NCBI RefSeq assembly: GCF_022539665.2 | Contig: NC_081333.1 | Span: forward strand, 9,918,971-9,982,970 | Origin: Daphnia carinata | Taxonomy: Eukaryota > Arthropoda > Branchiopoda > Diplostraca > Daphniidae | Length of the DNA: 64,000 nucleotides | Reading direction: 5' to 3' | Shown here: in pieces, positions 38,901 through 52,677 of the stretch | Layout of the letters: every line of letters starts with the position of its first letter | Position numbering within the stretch: position 1 is the stretch's first letter | Made by a program: the position numbers and the translations under genes | The notes under the pieces: generated by a model | Database searches by the model: none | What the model was told of the DNA's origin: nothing | What the model saw: the letters and a program-made list of their open reading frames with translations, nothing else

Positions 38901-41365
38901 ACTAAGCAGTCAGTGGGCTTTAACGTATAGAGATGGTCAGTCAAGGATGCCATGCTGGTTCCCTCGGAGATATGGACAGCACCGATCCACCCGATTGTCA
39001 CCAAACCGATTAAACACAGTCCTAACAAACGTTGATTTTAAAGTAGAAAGCACAAAATGCAGAAAATAAACATACCTATTACGAACGTGTTGAAGATGGT
39101 GCCCTATCGTTGCGACGATTAACCGATTGAAATCAATAAGGTCGACGAAAGAATGAGCATGAAAAAATCGAACATAAATAAAAATAAAAACCACAGCAAC
39201 GCACAGTGACCGCATAGAAGAGGACGGTTCCAGTATTATCGGCAAACGCTCGGTCATACAGCGAATAAGAAGCTTCCAGAATGATGCTAAAAATCACGAC
39301 AAGATGGGTGCCATTAACAAAACTTACAAGTTAATTAAGTGCGTCAGCATAGGTTCACTTGGAATAACGCGCGCAGCAGAAGTGAATAAGGTTTCACGAT
39401 CAAAAAATTTAAGCGATTCCGAAGATTACTTACGGAGGCAGTAGAAAAAAAAAGAACAGTTTCGGTGTGAACGTGGGGAACATGAAACTTTCCTCGCCGG
39501 TCAATCCAGCCTGTTGACTTGAGCCTTGAAATCCGGCCGCACTATATTAGATTAAATAATTCATGAGTAAATCCACATAAAGTTTTGAGTTTTGATGTTT
39601 TCTACTATTCCGCACACAAACAAAGTGTGAGAGTAGGAATAGAGTCAGCAGAATTACAACGAAAAATAATAATAAAAGAAAATGGCATTTAATGCGCCAT
39701 CATTCAACTCAAAAGAGAGCTGGCTGAAAAACACTAAGACTACAGCATAAAGGAAAAAAGGGAAAAGGATGTAACGTACTAAAGAATTCCGCCAACAGCT
39801 GTCCCGAGCAGAATCAGCAAGCTATTTGTCGAGTGTGTATGGGATCCCGCGTTACATGCAAGTGAAAACATATATAAGACTTCATGCTCAGTTGTGAGCT
39901 TCGAACAAAACAAGGAAGATGCACGACAACAGACACAAACAACAAGAGCACGCACGAAGGCAGTAAACGTAAAAGCACCCCTTAAAATTGGATGGCCAAA
40001 TGGAATGGTTGGGCCTACAATGTATTCAAACTATGCTCATAGAATTTACCGTGCTATCATATTGCGCAACAAATTCCAAGCACTACATCTGACGATCATC
40101 ACGTTCTTTTAGATTCCACGTACTTCTCATAACTTTGTAATGAAATAATAAATATAGAATAAAGAAGGGAAGGGATCTAATAAGGTTTGCCTTGGCTTTC
40201 ATTTAGAGTTCCAGCTTTTCAAGACATACTATCCCGACTTCATGGCACTGATTTTCTAACCTCACATCCTCAGGAACTTGTGGGATGATCATGACATGAA
40301 ACGCCACTTTTCGGGATTGATCTTCATTTTATTCGTTGTGTTCTCGACTTTGGGACTAAAGTGAAAGTAAATGTCAAGGATGCCACCATCAACGAAGGGA
40401 ATAACATCTCATCGGATTAAATATTAGAGTCATCGTATCAAGGTAATGGAAATTGAAATAAGGACAAGCTAAGGACGACAAGTAACAAATGATTGTCTGC
40501 CCTACATTTTACAGTTTTGGAAAAGTAAAGCCCACTGGCCCTGCGGTCGACATCTGCCTCCTTTTATTAAATACCCTACCTTATGAGCACTGACTACACC
40601 CAGACATCATTCACTCTTTGTGCCAAATAAAAAACCTTTAAAAAATGAAACAAGTTCGAATGGTCACTCACCATGATTCGGGTATCCTAGACGAGATGAA
40701 GTGTGCGTGATGGAAGGCTGTGGGCAAAATAAAATGAATGTTGTAAGCATGGCGAATGTTGTAACAGAATGACAGAAGGCTATTTCAAAGTATATAGGGT
40801 CTGAATGTATAAAATATTATGGTATCTTTGGAACAATAATGTGATAGGTTTTTGTTTTACTAAAATTTTCGCTGGCTTCAATTTAAACCATTTGATTTAC
40901 TGAATCTTGGCAATTCAATAGGATCAATTGAAAACAGAAATATTTTTCTGCCAGCAAAAGCTAGAAAAATATAAATCTTTTCCTTTTATCCAGCAATGAT
41001 GAATAATTTGCCGAACAGAAGAGAAGAAAAAAATGAATGATTCTCTTACCCACTTTGGCCAAACCGGCCACAATAACGAAAGCAGTGAACGTGATGTAGA
41101 TTCCAATTTCGTCCCAGCGAAAATCAGCCACGTGAATTCCATGATGTTTTTTCCCTTCACCGTGATTCCCTTCGGCGTAAGTCGTCGGGTGACTCTTTGT
41201 TTCAGCTATGAAATTGATGTGGCCAGGTTTATCTTCCAAGATCGGCACCACAAGCATCTGCCTCGTATTATAGTTAGCGTGCTCATCATCTGATTGATTC
41301 AATGCCGTTTCAGCGGGCGCCGCTAACATGGCACCGAGTAATAAAAGCAGAAACAGTTTCGACAT
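36000..41365 (-). CDS. Na+/H+ exchanger, SLC9A plasma-membrane type, paralogue A
   Basis: Sixteen exons: 41365-41050, 40717-40672, 39821-39780, 39541-39434, 39286-39205, 39103-39076, 39021-38788, 38488-38303, 38180-38099, 38012-37795, 37716-37514, 37434-37345, 37282-37217, 37138-37038, 36979-36589, 36524-36000, together 905 aa. An N-terminal hydrophobic leader ([15 protein letters not shown]) could be a signal peptide. The membrane core carries [37 protein letters not shown] with Asp257, FGESLLND with Glu281 and Asp286, the positions essential in NHE1, and [12 protein letters not shown]. The cytosolic tail is Ser-rich, as expected for regulation by phosphorylation. The protein exchanges Na+ for H+ for pH and salt balance. 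It resembles the NHE1-5 group; the exact orthologue (for example fly Nhe2) is not settled. The second paralogue lies 3 kb upstream in the same orientation. Confidence 0.94.
39822..40671 (-). other. Long intron of exchanger paralogue A
   Basis: 850 bp between the exon encoding the FHHAH segment and the exon starting LLILLG. The split codon TG|C gives Cys in PESC, confirming the join. A small plus-strand ORF (39894-40112) has no recognisable content. Confidence 0.7.
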
Positions 41366-44355
41366 TGTTACGGAGCCTAGTCCTAGTTCTTCACTCTAAA
41401 GCCTGTTGGTTAAGTAAAAAGACAAATGCATAGTTATTTTTAGTGTTCAATGTGTCCTTGCGATTTTCGCGCTAGTGACAGGAAAGGGCCTCATACCTAT
41501 AGAATGTAGTGGTAATTTAAATGTTGAACGATTTTACACGAAAGCTTTGAACCCGACAGCCTACGACGACCTACAAAAAAGGGGGTATGGGACTCAATCA
41601 ATATTACCATAATGCAAAGGCAATGTGACAGACGTAGCAATGAAACAGCGGACTTGTTTTACAACTTTCGAGTTTGTTTATTCGATCTAACTTTGAGATT
41701 AAAGTATGGATACTATCAATTTCTTCCTTTTTAAGGTTCTAATTTCTTTCAAGCTGTTAGACGTTTACCCCACTATGGCAGCTAACTAAACTTTCCCCCT
41801 TCCAAATCCCTTTGTTTTTCTTCCTCATAAGAAAAAGTTTCCCAACGTTTTCACATAATAACCTTCCAGTATGCAAAATAAAAAAAGAAATCATACAGGA
41901 AGCAAATGAACACATTCAGTACGTTTCACTGAGTCACAACCAGTTAACGTCTAGTAACGCAGGGAACTGCCGGAAAGTGTAAAACAAAAAATGCCTGGAT
42001 ATTACACAGCCATTGATATAACACCTCCACCTACGCATAATTTTTTTTAAGTCTTTTACGTGAACAGCATATGAGTTTTTTTTTTTCAGTTTGCACTCGT
42101 GCTATTTCACAGCATACAAAATTCTCCCAAGGTCGGGATGAGGTTATTCGCCAAGCAGTTAGGGTACCACAGAACGTATAGCTTATTGTTTGTTAGAGTT
42201 ATCATACAAAATCTAAGCGTCTAGGTGTTTTCCTCCCTGTGTTCCCTTACTTTCGTCAAATACATGCCATGGTTTGTTTTGGCTTGAAACAGAAAAAATT
42301 CGGGATTCTAGGCACATCATTTTGACTTGCGTTACTAGGCCATTAACATTGTCCAATTCAATCACTATTCAAGCAGTAGAGTGTACTTATTGACACATTG
42401 GTCCTGCAGACCGACGTATTTATTGAAAAAAAAATTGTTCTTTGCTTACCAAATGTATGCTGCTGTCTCTTTAAGGAGTCCAATCTATAGACACAATCCA
42501 CTATTGAAAAAATTTTTTAGCTTCAGCCGTTTCTGCGATACGCAGCTCTAATGGGAGCCAGACGAAAACTACCTGCTGATTACTTTCAGCTTGTCGCCCA
42601 AATGGTCCAAACTGAAGTGCATGTAAGTAACAATCTTGATTTTAACAGAGACTTGAAGGAGGAGTTTGTTAATGCAAAAGAACCTTGGTATTGCAAATCC
42701 AGTCAGACAACATTTAGCACGTCATGCGTTCGAAGCATAATTTCAAGATGAAATGGAAGAACCTTTGTTTTAACAGAGCAAAGAACAATTCCTATTTTAG
42801 CTACGATGATTGTCATTGCTACGACATTGGACGCCTTGGAGAAGCCTCAGAATAATGAACGTACAAGGTTTTAACCACCCTTTATGAAACCACCCTGGCT
42901 AAATTAGTCCATTGGTAACAACAGTTGCCAGAAGAGTTGCAAATGTAAATAACGTTTAGAAAGTGCAGTATTGAAGTCAGCACATAATAGAATGATTAAA
43001 ATTGTGAATGACATAAAATCAAAAAAAATTTTCTACGAGAGTAAAACATTTGATGTCCTAGACATTTGCTGTTTCCTTTATTGTTAATTAAAAAGTAAAA
43101 ATAAAGGATAAAAGTTTTCCCTTCTGTTGATTTTGAATTTCCCTCCTGGCATTTTAAACTTGTCGTAAAAGTTTACCAGTACATTTCCTTGTTAAGTTGT
43201 TACCACGCCCTTTCGTCGAGCAAACCTTGGCTAACCTTCACCGAGAAAAAAAAAATCATGACAACTAATTAATGCCCATAATCCCTTATAGAATTTTTAG
43301 GAAAAAAATAGGGTATTACTAGTCGACGTACATGGTCTTAGTGATTAAAAATAAATTATTATGCAACAAGGTAGCACGGCGGTTAAGTAGACCATGAAAT
43401 GATTCCAATTCAGAACGTTAACCTACATTTTTACAAAGGTGGTGTTTCCAACGGGGGTTTCCCCTCTTCTTTATTTTACAATTGGAATAATATCATGTTC
43501 TAAATTTATTTGTATTTCCTTTATAAGCTACTTTCTTAGCTTTCTTGTACTTATCTTTGCAACGTCAATCCATTTTATTTCAAACACAACACGTCCTGAA
43601 ACACAACTCGTTCCTAAATGCACTTCTGTTGGAACCTTTCTCAGTTCCTCCTTCTATGGGACAGTGACAGTTACGTAGACGTTGGAAAAAAAGACTCAGG
43701 GCGATTTATGTTCGAATGCTAACATCCCCACAAAAATAAAATACGCCCACAAAAGACGTGCCAATAGATGGTAGTATAGGGAAGGATCGAACCCAGCCTC
43801 CTTTCTCCCAAAGAGTGATACGAAAAAAGGAAACAATGTGGTGAATTGATGAGTCAAGAACGAGAAAAATCCTGATATGACGACTGTTTATTATTGACGT
43901 CATGTCACTGTATTATTTATTCTCTAGAAAAGAATTAACAACCATAATGCAATTAAGGAAAATCAAATAACGGTGGTGAGGCATGTTCCTGGTATGGCGC
44001 CGTTTCATAAAAAAAAAACATAACAAAATAAACCGTAACCATAAGTATCTTGCATAACCAAACTTTCAAATGTGTGCTGTATCGGCGGTGTTTTTCAATT
44101 CCACCAGCCCAAAAAGTGCAGTAATGTCAACCATATAATGAACAAGAGAAGATTACCTCAATACAGGTGTACCGTGAAATACTTGTATACACTGTAAAAT
44201 TTCTTTATTGGCGTAGACGGTTCTAATACCTAGACCTAAAAAATAAATGCACTTCATAAAATGGCGTATCAATGAGGAAGAGTTTGTAGATATTATATAT
44301 CATATTATTGATTTTTCAACGTGTGAAATCCCATTTGGAAAGACAAATTATAGTC
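41366..44355. other. Spacer between the two exchanger paralogues
   Basis: Three kilobases, AT-rich, containing the 5' region of paralogue A and the 3' UTR of paralogue B. Only short ORFs (65-79 codons) without splice context were seen. No leftover exchanger exons were recognised by eye, so the duplication is not visibly a triplication. Confidence 0.55.
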
Positions 44356-47300
44356 CTACACTCCAGTTTCTCTGCTAGCACCCGGTCGAGCAGGACGGCT
44401 ACTTTTGCTCGTATCTAGAGGATGTCCGTCTTCACCATTTTCGATGTCTAGGATCTTCAAACTGGACGCACTGTGCTCTCCATCGCGCTCGGCGATGACT
44501 CGCAACGGAGCAAAGCCAGAAGGCCTCAGATTTTCTAATCTCGGTCGCTTGCTCACTCCACTGACTGAAGACTTTTCGTTTTCAATGGCATATTCAGACG
44601 GCTGTTGTTGGCTATTTCTGGTCGGGGATGTGGATCGTCGATTTTCCTTTTTAGCACCTTGAGGCCGTGCTGTTGTCTCTCCACTCACTGGCGGAGAGCC
44701 AACCACACGATGAACGAAAAATATCGTGTTTTTATCATAGAATTCAATTACCTGAAAATGGAAAACAGGTTCCGCTGTCGAAACTGGACGTTGGGTTAAC
44801 ACCGGCATTGCTTATCGACTTCGGAGAACTCGGTGATTCTGGGCTGGACAGCGGAGAATTGAAAACGGAAGAAACTGCCTGGGGGAAACGTCCTCCAGTT
44901 GGCATAGGGCTTGACACGCTAGATAGTCGTCGTCGAAGTGCCATTTCGATTTCTGGTAAATCATCATCTCCAATCAGATTTCGATTGTGTTTCTGGTAGA
45001 CCTGAATACAAAATGAGGTATTTCTCTATGTAAGAATTCCCTGACGAAATTGTGAAAATATGCAAAATGTACCCGTTTGTATTGATTGCTGCTAGTGGTG
45101 CGAAGAGCTTTGCGGAATGCGTGAGCAGTCGCATCTGGATCGAGGGAACCGCTGTTGGTCGATTCACCGCTGTTCGGTCTTGATTGTCTTCCCTTAATGC
45201 CCTTAATGCGCAACTGAACATCAGGGAACTCTGACAGTCCGGGCACGTTTTCGTTGTAAGGCCGCATCGGATTGTAAGACCCTGGAGTGGAAGCCCGCGC
45301 TGGCATCATGCTGCCGGGTGGTGCGCTGCTTTGCCGCACCAACGGGTATTTACCTCTCATCGGTTTTTTGAATTGGTTCACCACTTGACCAGGCAATGGT
45401 GGCTGAAACAGTAACGGCGAAAATTCTACATCGTCACTAATTGGCAAAGGAGATGTTGGTTCTTTCGCCGTCGGAGCAACCTCCGGTGCTCGTTCCTCAA
45501 TTTTGGCCGTACTGGCAACTGGAGTAAAGCCTGTATGCTCACCAGTTCCAGCGTACATGTTTGCCGCATGTTCCCTATGGCACACATTTTAAAATAGTGA
45601 TTTCCTAGCCTGATTGGATGAAAATTAAGAATTCTAACTTACGATAGAGTCAATTTTTCGAACAAACGCTGCAAGCTGTTCTTGTCCGTGCTGCGCGTAA
45701 AGATGGGTCTCAGGTATAATTCGTCAATGTGCTCAATTTTCTCCTGGTAACTCGAGAGTACCGAAACATTAGTATTTTAGATGTCGAAGCTTTGAAAAAT
45801 AGTGCGTTACCCTGAAAAAATTATTGCCACGATGACCACAGATCTCCTCAATTCCGGCACACAAGTGATCAAACATCTAAAAGATAGAATGGTAAATAAT
45901 TAGGATAAAAACGAACACATTCAAATTGGAGTGATATTACAAACCGTTTCATTCATTTCGTTCATTAGATACTTGACAGTTTTGCTATCTTTTTGAATGT
46001 GAAGAAGCCGTACGAAGAGCTTAATGGTCCCACCCTAGGTTTTCGTTATCGGATCGATTACTTTAGTTTAGATTTTATCGGATAAAAAAAGCTTACTTGT
46101 ACGAAGACAGTAAAGAGAATAACAGCTAACGTGGTTGTGACAAACATCTGACGGGGTTGGATGACGCTAGGCAGAAGCATCTCCACCAACGAGAAGCTGA
46201 CAGCTCCTCGCAATCCTCCATAAGCCATGATAAATTGCTCTTGCAAGTTGACTGGCTTGAGCCGGAATCGATTGGCAATGGCAGTCAGGATAAACACGCC
46301 TTAAAAAACGGAGGACAAAAAAGGAACATTGATCGAATCGGGAAACGTAATTTTCGAGGATTAATTCCAAATGATCCAACTTTTAGGCCATAGAAATGCT
46401 ATGATTACCGAGGAATCGGACAACGAGGCACAAAAGCAGAGTCCATAGGACGAAACCAGTGTGCCATTCGTGGACGTCATTGACCAGCACCATGCCCAAA
46501 AACAGGAAGATGATGGCGTCACTGGTAGAACTGAGCATTTTGATGAAATACTTGACGGTCGTGTAAGATTTGTGCGAGACATTCGCGAAGGCGTAATGGG
46601 CTTGAACAAGGCCACATCCGATACAGCTAAGCAAGACAATCCACCCCGTTAATGTCAAGACATGTTCAAAGTCCATAAGAAATTGGTAGAATATAACCTT
46701 ACCTGATGATGCCCGAAAAATGGAACAATTCTGCGCATAGGTAAGAGAAATAAGCCATTCCTAGTACAGCCAAAGGTTCAACAACTAACGCCATACAAAT
46801 TCAGGAAAAAAAAACGAGAAGACATAAGAATTAACACAGACGTATGTTAAATTGAGTAGCGATGAAACAAGCACGAATGTCGAGCATACCCCGAACTTCG
46901 GACGTGGTACGAGTAATGAGCGCCGTCAGCAGTCCGCAGAGAATGCCGATACCAAGTCCGCCAAGACTTATGGTGAAGAAGGAGACGATGCCTAGGGCAT
47001 ACTGTCCTCCAGCAACATTGCCTTCCATTTGGGCAAAGACGACCATCATGGAATAGAGGACAACGGTCACAGCATCTACAATTAGCAATAAAACGAGGTA
47101 CATACGGTATATCGGTAGCGTTTTCACAGACGGATCCCTGTATTGGGTCACGTGATTCGAACGCGTCAAGAAAGGGATCGATAATCACTCTGGCCATGCT
47201 AGGATGGGCAGACTAACCCGGCATAGAAGTATGTAGCAGCCAAGATCAATAAACACGTACAACACATTCTGGTATAGCTTGAGAAAAAAGACTGCATCAG

Positions 47301-50300
47301 CTCACATGAAGAAGAATTGAATATTGGGAACAATCAAACAAGTCATTCAACAAGAAAATTCTCTAGACGAATATAATCTCGTTGAGTTTTCTCTTTCCAG
47401 TACGTCGGCATATCTATCTTTCTAAGGAATGAAACATTCCGCAGGGACATGGTCCCGCGATAGTTTGCTACCACCTATTGACGGAAATGATTGAACATAA
47501 CCCGGAAAGGAACAAAGACAGTTCTTTTCTTTTGATGCCTTCATCTTCCGGGCACTTCACACTTGAGAGTTGCACCTTTCTTTTTATCATTAACCTTCGT
47601 CTTGCTTGCAGAATCAATGATTTCCGGGCTTTCATCCAAAACGACGTGACAACGGCCAAGTAGCAAACAAAAACAGAGTGAAAAAAAGGCGATTCTCTTG
47701 CGTGTCATTTCACTCGATCCGTTGGCATGCAAAAGGAAAAGAGCTCAATTGGATGGTAAGCGCTAGTACGTACCGTTAAGCAAAGACTCGCCAAAAACGA
47801 GGAAGTAAAGGTCTTTATTGATGCCAACTTCTTGAAAAATGGCCAGAACAGCCACGGGATCAACGGCTGAGATGAGAGACGAAAAGACTAGGCAGTCGGT
47901 GGCCTTTAGAGTGTAAAACGGGCCCGCCCACCACTCAACATTGCTTTCTTCGGGTACGCGGACAGCTCCGATCCAACCAATTGTCACCAGTCCGAGTAAC
48001 GAGAATCCTTTAATTTTTTTTTATTCAAAGAACAAAACATCATTAAAACGACGCTTTGTGACTAAATCGTTGCGCTAATAAAGCACTATCTAGGGAAAAT
48101 AATACGTCATGAAAATAGTGAAGAACAGTGAGACACTATGTACTCTATTATCTATCAGCTACGATTGTTTGTTTCAAAATGGTATGTTTGTACTTAAACT
48201 GTATTCATGAAATGAATTGTGGGAAATCTACTTTAACGTACAGGTTAACTTGATCCAGCTTACTTTATTTCAAGTTAAGTTTTTTAACGCGATGCTAAAC
48301 AAGTCAATAAGTGCGCTCGAGGAAAGGAGTCGTTTACGATTGCTCACGGCGGAGCTCCAAGTCTTTTTAACGGTCTATATTATTTTTTTTTTCCCCTTGC
48401 ACGAAGGAATTTGTGCCTACTAAACTACACTGTGTATAACGAAACAGCAGGTCTGGGATTGTGTGCTGTCAATTTCGAAGCAACTGCAAGGTTTTTTTAT
48501 CTTCTACTGGCTTTCGTCCGATCGGAACCAAACGAAAAAAAAAGAGACCAACAAAAAGATTTCGAGGATAGAGACATATACTGTGAGAGAGAGAGAGGAT
48601 AAGACGACCGAATAACTGTGTAAGACCCCATGAATCGGCTATGTATAGCTCCTGACGTGGAAAGGTTAGCTCATTTCTATTTCCCTCTTTTTTGGCAAAG
48701 GAAAGCCGAAACGTTTGGCTCTTTAAGAGACCCCTATCGATCAGCGGGAAAAGACATTTGACATAAAACAGACAAGACATGCGTGATAAAGAAAAGGCCA
48801 ACGATTATCGCGTGCCTACTTTACATCAACATCGTGTTCAAATTGTTGTTCGTTATGCCCCACTACACAAGAATTGGCTTTTAAAAAATCTGACTTCTCC
48901 TGTGTAAAAATTTTCAAGCTTAAATTTTGATCTAATCAAAGAAATAGGAAGTTGAAACGGAACACTCACCAATTAGGAAGGTATTGAAGATGGTCCCCTG
49001 TTATCCGGTCGGGGATGAAATGAAACGGAAAAACATAATTTTAACAAAGAAGAAATAGTAAGAGGGGAAAAAGAAACAGATAAGAGAAACAAACAAAAAA
49101 AAAAAGAAGATCACGATAAATCATCACACGCTAATAGGCGCCCCTGTCAGCACGTCGTGCGTGAAACACGACCGCAACAGCCAACACCAGTAGCGGCTTC
49201 GAGAACTGTGTGGCCTTTTGAACCTCACCGAAAGTCGATAAAAAAAAGACACAAGATCGAGTTGGGGGTAAATTGATCTACCCCGTCTCTGTGCCATGAA
49301 TCGTGTAATTGGATGGCATGTTTCCATCAGTACTTTCAACTCTCTTCGACATACGATAGGCTGTCACTGTTACTTGTTCATATTCACCGCTACTGGTGCC
49401 CGCTATTGCGTGTCTGCCGCTCTCTCTCTAGATTTTCTTGCACACAAGACACAAACACAGTGGACTACTAAACGGGAAAGACGAAGACGTATAGGGAACT
49501 ATTGGGTGGTAAGAGGACAGAAGACTAGCTAATAGTAAAAAAAAATTTGATTCGGATTTTCTATTCATGTTTAAATCCTTTCTACCGAGTTTTTAGAGCA
49601 AGAACAAAAAGGAAAAGGCAAACTCACAATGACTGCGTAGAAGAGGACTGTCCCGACATTATCAGCAAAGGCTCGGTCGTACAGCGAATAGGACGATTCC
49701 AGAATGATACTATATGTATATATATAACACGAGTAGGATGTTGGTGCGAGAGATCAAACAAATATGTGAATGCGACAAAAGCCTAAACAGATCTAACTAA
49801 AATAAATCAAAATAGCAATAATGATGAATCATAAAAGGAATGGCTCAATCATCCGATTCAATGGATGAACTCAGTTCGATGGCACGTTGCCAACGACGAT
49901 ACATTATCGGGAATAGTTTCATACATGTTCTGAGCCTGCTTTTCATTTTTGTTTTGGTGGGGATGGTGGTGGAGGGTGTTCCATATATAGTTCTGCTGCA
50001 GCTGTCTGCACTTTTCCCGGATTGATTGCATGGCGTGTCATACACTTATTTGTTTTGCTACACGGCCTCAACATAAACAACAACGCAAAGAAAAAAAAAA
50101 AATTAAAAGAAAACTCACGGTGGTAGTAGAATCAAGAAGAAGAGTTTCGGCGTGAATGTTGGGAATCTGAAAGCTTCGTCGCTGTCCGAATTGGAAACTG
50201 GGTTACAGCCTGGGATTCGTGTTGCGCCCCTCACTCCTTCACATAAGCCAACTCCGGCAGCACTGTTTCGTTGTCAGTAATTTATGCCATAGTTTTATGT

Positions 50301-52677
50301 ACGTCGGGAAGCCATTTGTTGTTGCGTTGGGTCAAACGACATAGTTGCACCAATCGGGATGGACGTAGGGTTGGTAGAATAGCAAAAAGAAAAGAAAAAT
50401 GAGACAGACAAATGAGACGAGTTTTTTTGTTAAGTTATTGCACTGCAAGCAGCAGCCCAACAAAAAGCTTTTCTTCCAAGAAAAGGGTCAGTAAAATAAG
50501 AAAAAAAAAAGAGAAAAGGAATGGATGGATGAAAGCTCAGCATGTGACTTACTAGAGAATTCCGCCGACAGCGGTCCCGAGAAGAATCAGCAAGCTGCTC
50601 GGTCGAATTGTGTAGAAAATCCCCGCGTTACATGCAAGTAGATCCAAACATTATATTTTATGTCTAGCCTTGTAAGCAGAAAACGGGAAGGAACACAATA
50701 AGAAACATGTAACAGTGGATGCATCTGAATGAAAAAAAAAAGGAAGGAAGCGAGACGGACACGAGAAATGCAAGAAAAGAACGTGACAAACGAACGGTCA
50801 ATAGAGTCGCATCGCTGAATTGAGTAACAAAAACATGGACATTGGCGACGTGCTGTCATAATAACAAATTGTGGGTACTAGTATCAACAAAGATCCTTTT
50901 ATTTATACAGAGCGCCGTTCGCACTCTGTCCAGTGTTCTGCGCTACGGAATAAGACGGTGCCGCACGTCTTGTTCATCGTTTATCAAATATTTACGACCT
51001 TCCCAAGTTTATCGATGAACATGAATCGATTTCATGGCAAACTTTTTAAGTACGGCCCCCTAACTGAGCCAGTACAGCTGAAGCGTATCTTCAAAGCCAT
51101 CAAAAAGCACAATCTTTATTTTTCAATCAGGCAATAATTTCTGATTTGTCAATTCCTTTTTTTTGTAAATTTGGAACCCTTGAAAAAACGGCTATGGAAG
51201 ATGTAAATCACGTCGAAAAAAAAAAATGCTTTTAGTTCTTATGTATAGAAGTAACGTTGATTACAATAGATTAGACATAAAATGTACTTTGATACACGAT
51301 AAGAGGGATTACGTAAGATTCCGCGACAGCAAATCTCTACACGATGACGACAAAGATCAATAAGTATCGCAACATTTTGCAATTCGTGTCTCTTTTCGTA
51401 CGGCATGAACTCAATTGGAAACATCAGACGAGTCGTCGCCCAATTAGTCTGTTAATAGTAGGAAAAGCAAAGTAAAACCAGTACTGGCCACTCACCATGA
51501 CTCGGGAATTCTCGACGAGATGACGTGTGCGTGATGGAAAGCTGGTAACAAAAGAGACGAATAGCATGTGCCGAATGAAGATACCATCGAATCATGAAAT
51601 TGAAACGTAAAAAAAAAATGATTGTCAGAAAAGGATTTAAAAAATACATATCCTGTCCTTCTTTATTATCTATGCACTAAGATACTCGTTATGAAACTCC
51701 TACACAGTACAATGTACCAACGGAGCCGTTATCATGCAACAGTTATTTCCGTTGACGTTTGCAGTGAACTATAAAATGTAGGTATATCCCCAACTTTGAT
51801 ACTTTTGGTACTCATAAAAGCTAATTTGCTTTTTTCCCTTCCAGTAGGAATTGACTGACTGTGGCATGAAACAAAAGGGCTACCAAAATCGGGGCAGACG
51901 ACAACCTTACATTGAATCAGAAGAAACTGCATAATATGTATAATATGTGATCTTTACACAATTAAAATAATGATTCGCCGTTGAAAACATCAACTACAAT
52001 CCCTTTTCCATTTGCATAACTGGTGAAAAAAATGATGAATTGAATTATTGGTTCAGAGTAACACTTTCAATTTCACTGGCTTTGTCGACTAGGAGAAATC
52101 TACCCTTTTTTGTAACACTATACGGATATTACAAAAACCCTTGTGCTATACGGTAACCAATTGGTCGCAAAGAAGTGAAAGCTAGAAAAAAAGATTCATT
52201 ACCCACTTTGGCCAAACCGGCCACGATGATGAAAGTGGTGAACGTGATGTAGATCCCAATCTCGTCCCAACGCCAACTGGCCACATGGATACCGTTATGT
52301 ACTTCTTCGTCATGACTTTCATCGTCGTGAGTAGATCGATTTTCTAACAGTGGCGCGGAATGATTCATTTCATCTTTCTCCACTATGGCTGGATGGTTGA
52401 TTTCGTCTTCTTCGCCGTTTGCCACATCTTTCCACCGTCTGGATCGTCTGCTTTTATGATGACGTAGCTCTGATTGCTTTTGTTGTTTGTGCAACCAGTG
52501 CCAGAATTGTCGTTCACTATCTCCACTGCTGATGCTGGTGGTTTGAACCACGAATGGTTGTGGCTGAGACACCTGCTTCAGGTCGCCATTGACGTACAAC
52601 TGGTGATTCCGTTCCGTTGTTGCACTAGCTGAGCTCAGCGTTGCATGCAGCAACAACAGAAGTAACATAATCGCCAT
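44356..52677 (-). CDS. Na+/H+ exchanger, SLC9A plasma-membrane type, paralogue B
   Basis: Seventeen exons: 52677-52203, 51541-51496, 50594-50553, 50262-50119, 49709-49628, 48997-48970, 48007-47774, 47075-46890, 46784-46703, 46626-46409, 46299-46097, 46034-45945, 45876-45811, 45743-45643, 45574-45073, 45001-44752, 44687-44356, together 1,026 aa. It has a signal-peptide-like start ([17 protein letters not shown]). A 110-residue extracellular extension rich in His, Gln, Arg and Glu follows. The exchanger core has Asp322, Glu346 and Asp351 matching the essential NHE1 positions, and [12 protein letters not shown] with Arg543. The tail is Ser/Pro-rich and differs strongly from paralogue A. Twelve core exons have exactly the same lengths as in paralogue A, proving descent by tandem duplication. 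Introns are mostly longer here. The last intron (44688-44751, 64 bp) is the least certain join. Confidence 0.93.
47076..47773 (-). other. Intron of exchanger paralogue B, between the ...FGESLLN and DAVTVVLY exons
   Basis: About 700 bp. ORFs at 47468-47659 and 47541-47732 show no recognisable content. The split codon G|AT gives the essential Asp351. Confidence 0.7.
48008..48969 (-). other. Intron of exchanger paralogue B, between the [10 protein letters not shown] and [12 protein letters not shown] exons
   Basis: 962 bp containing short purine- and pyrimidine-rich tracts, including a GA-repeat near 48588-48599. No gene or RNA was recognised within it. Confidence 0.65.
48998..50552 (-). other. 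Three longer introns of exchanger paralogue B
   Basis: Introns 48998-49627, 49710-50118 and 50263-50552 flank the short exons at 49709-49628 and 50262-50119. A (TA)-rich run lies next to the acceptor near 49711-49727. Nothing else was recognised inside them. Confidence 0.6.
50595..52202 (-). other. First two introns of exchanger paralogue B
   Basis: Introns 50595-51495 and 51542-52202 surround the 46-nt exon 51541-51496, which encodes [14 protein letters not shown]. Only short chance ORFs lie inside them. Confidence 0.65.

Noticed and set aside
43377-43395. A-box-like word TAGCACGGCGG on the plus strand, a possible second SINE
   Set aside because: No B box follows at tRNA spacing and no tail was found.
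43770-43790. Second B-box-like sequence (GGTTCGATCC on the minus strand)
   Set aside because: No A box upstream and no stem pairing; treated as chance.
44356-44808. Last exchanger B exon read as one continuous 150-codon ORF to 44808
   Set aside because: Upstream of 44752 its frame differs from the frame carried by exon 45001-44752; a 64-bp GT-AG intron restores continuity.
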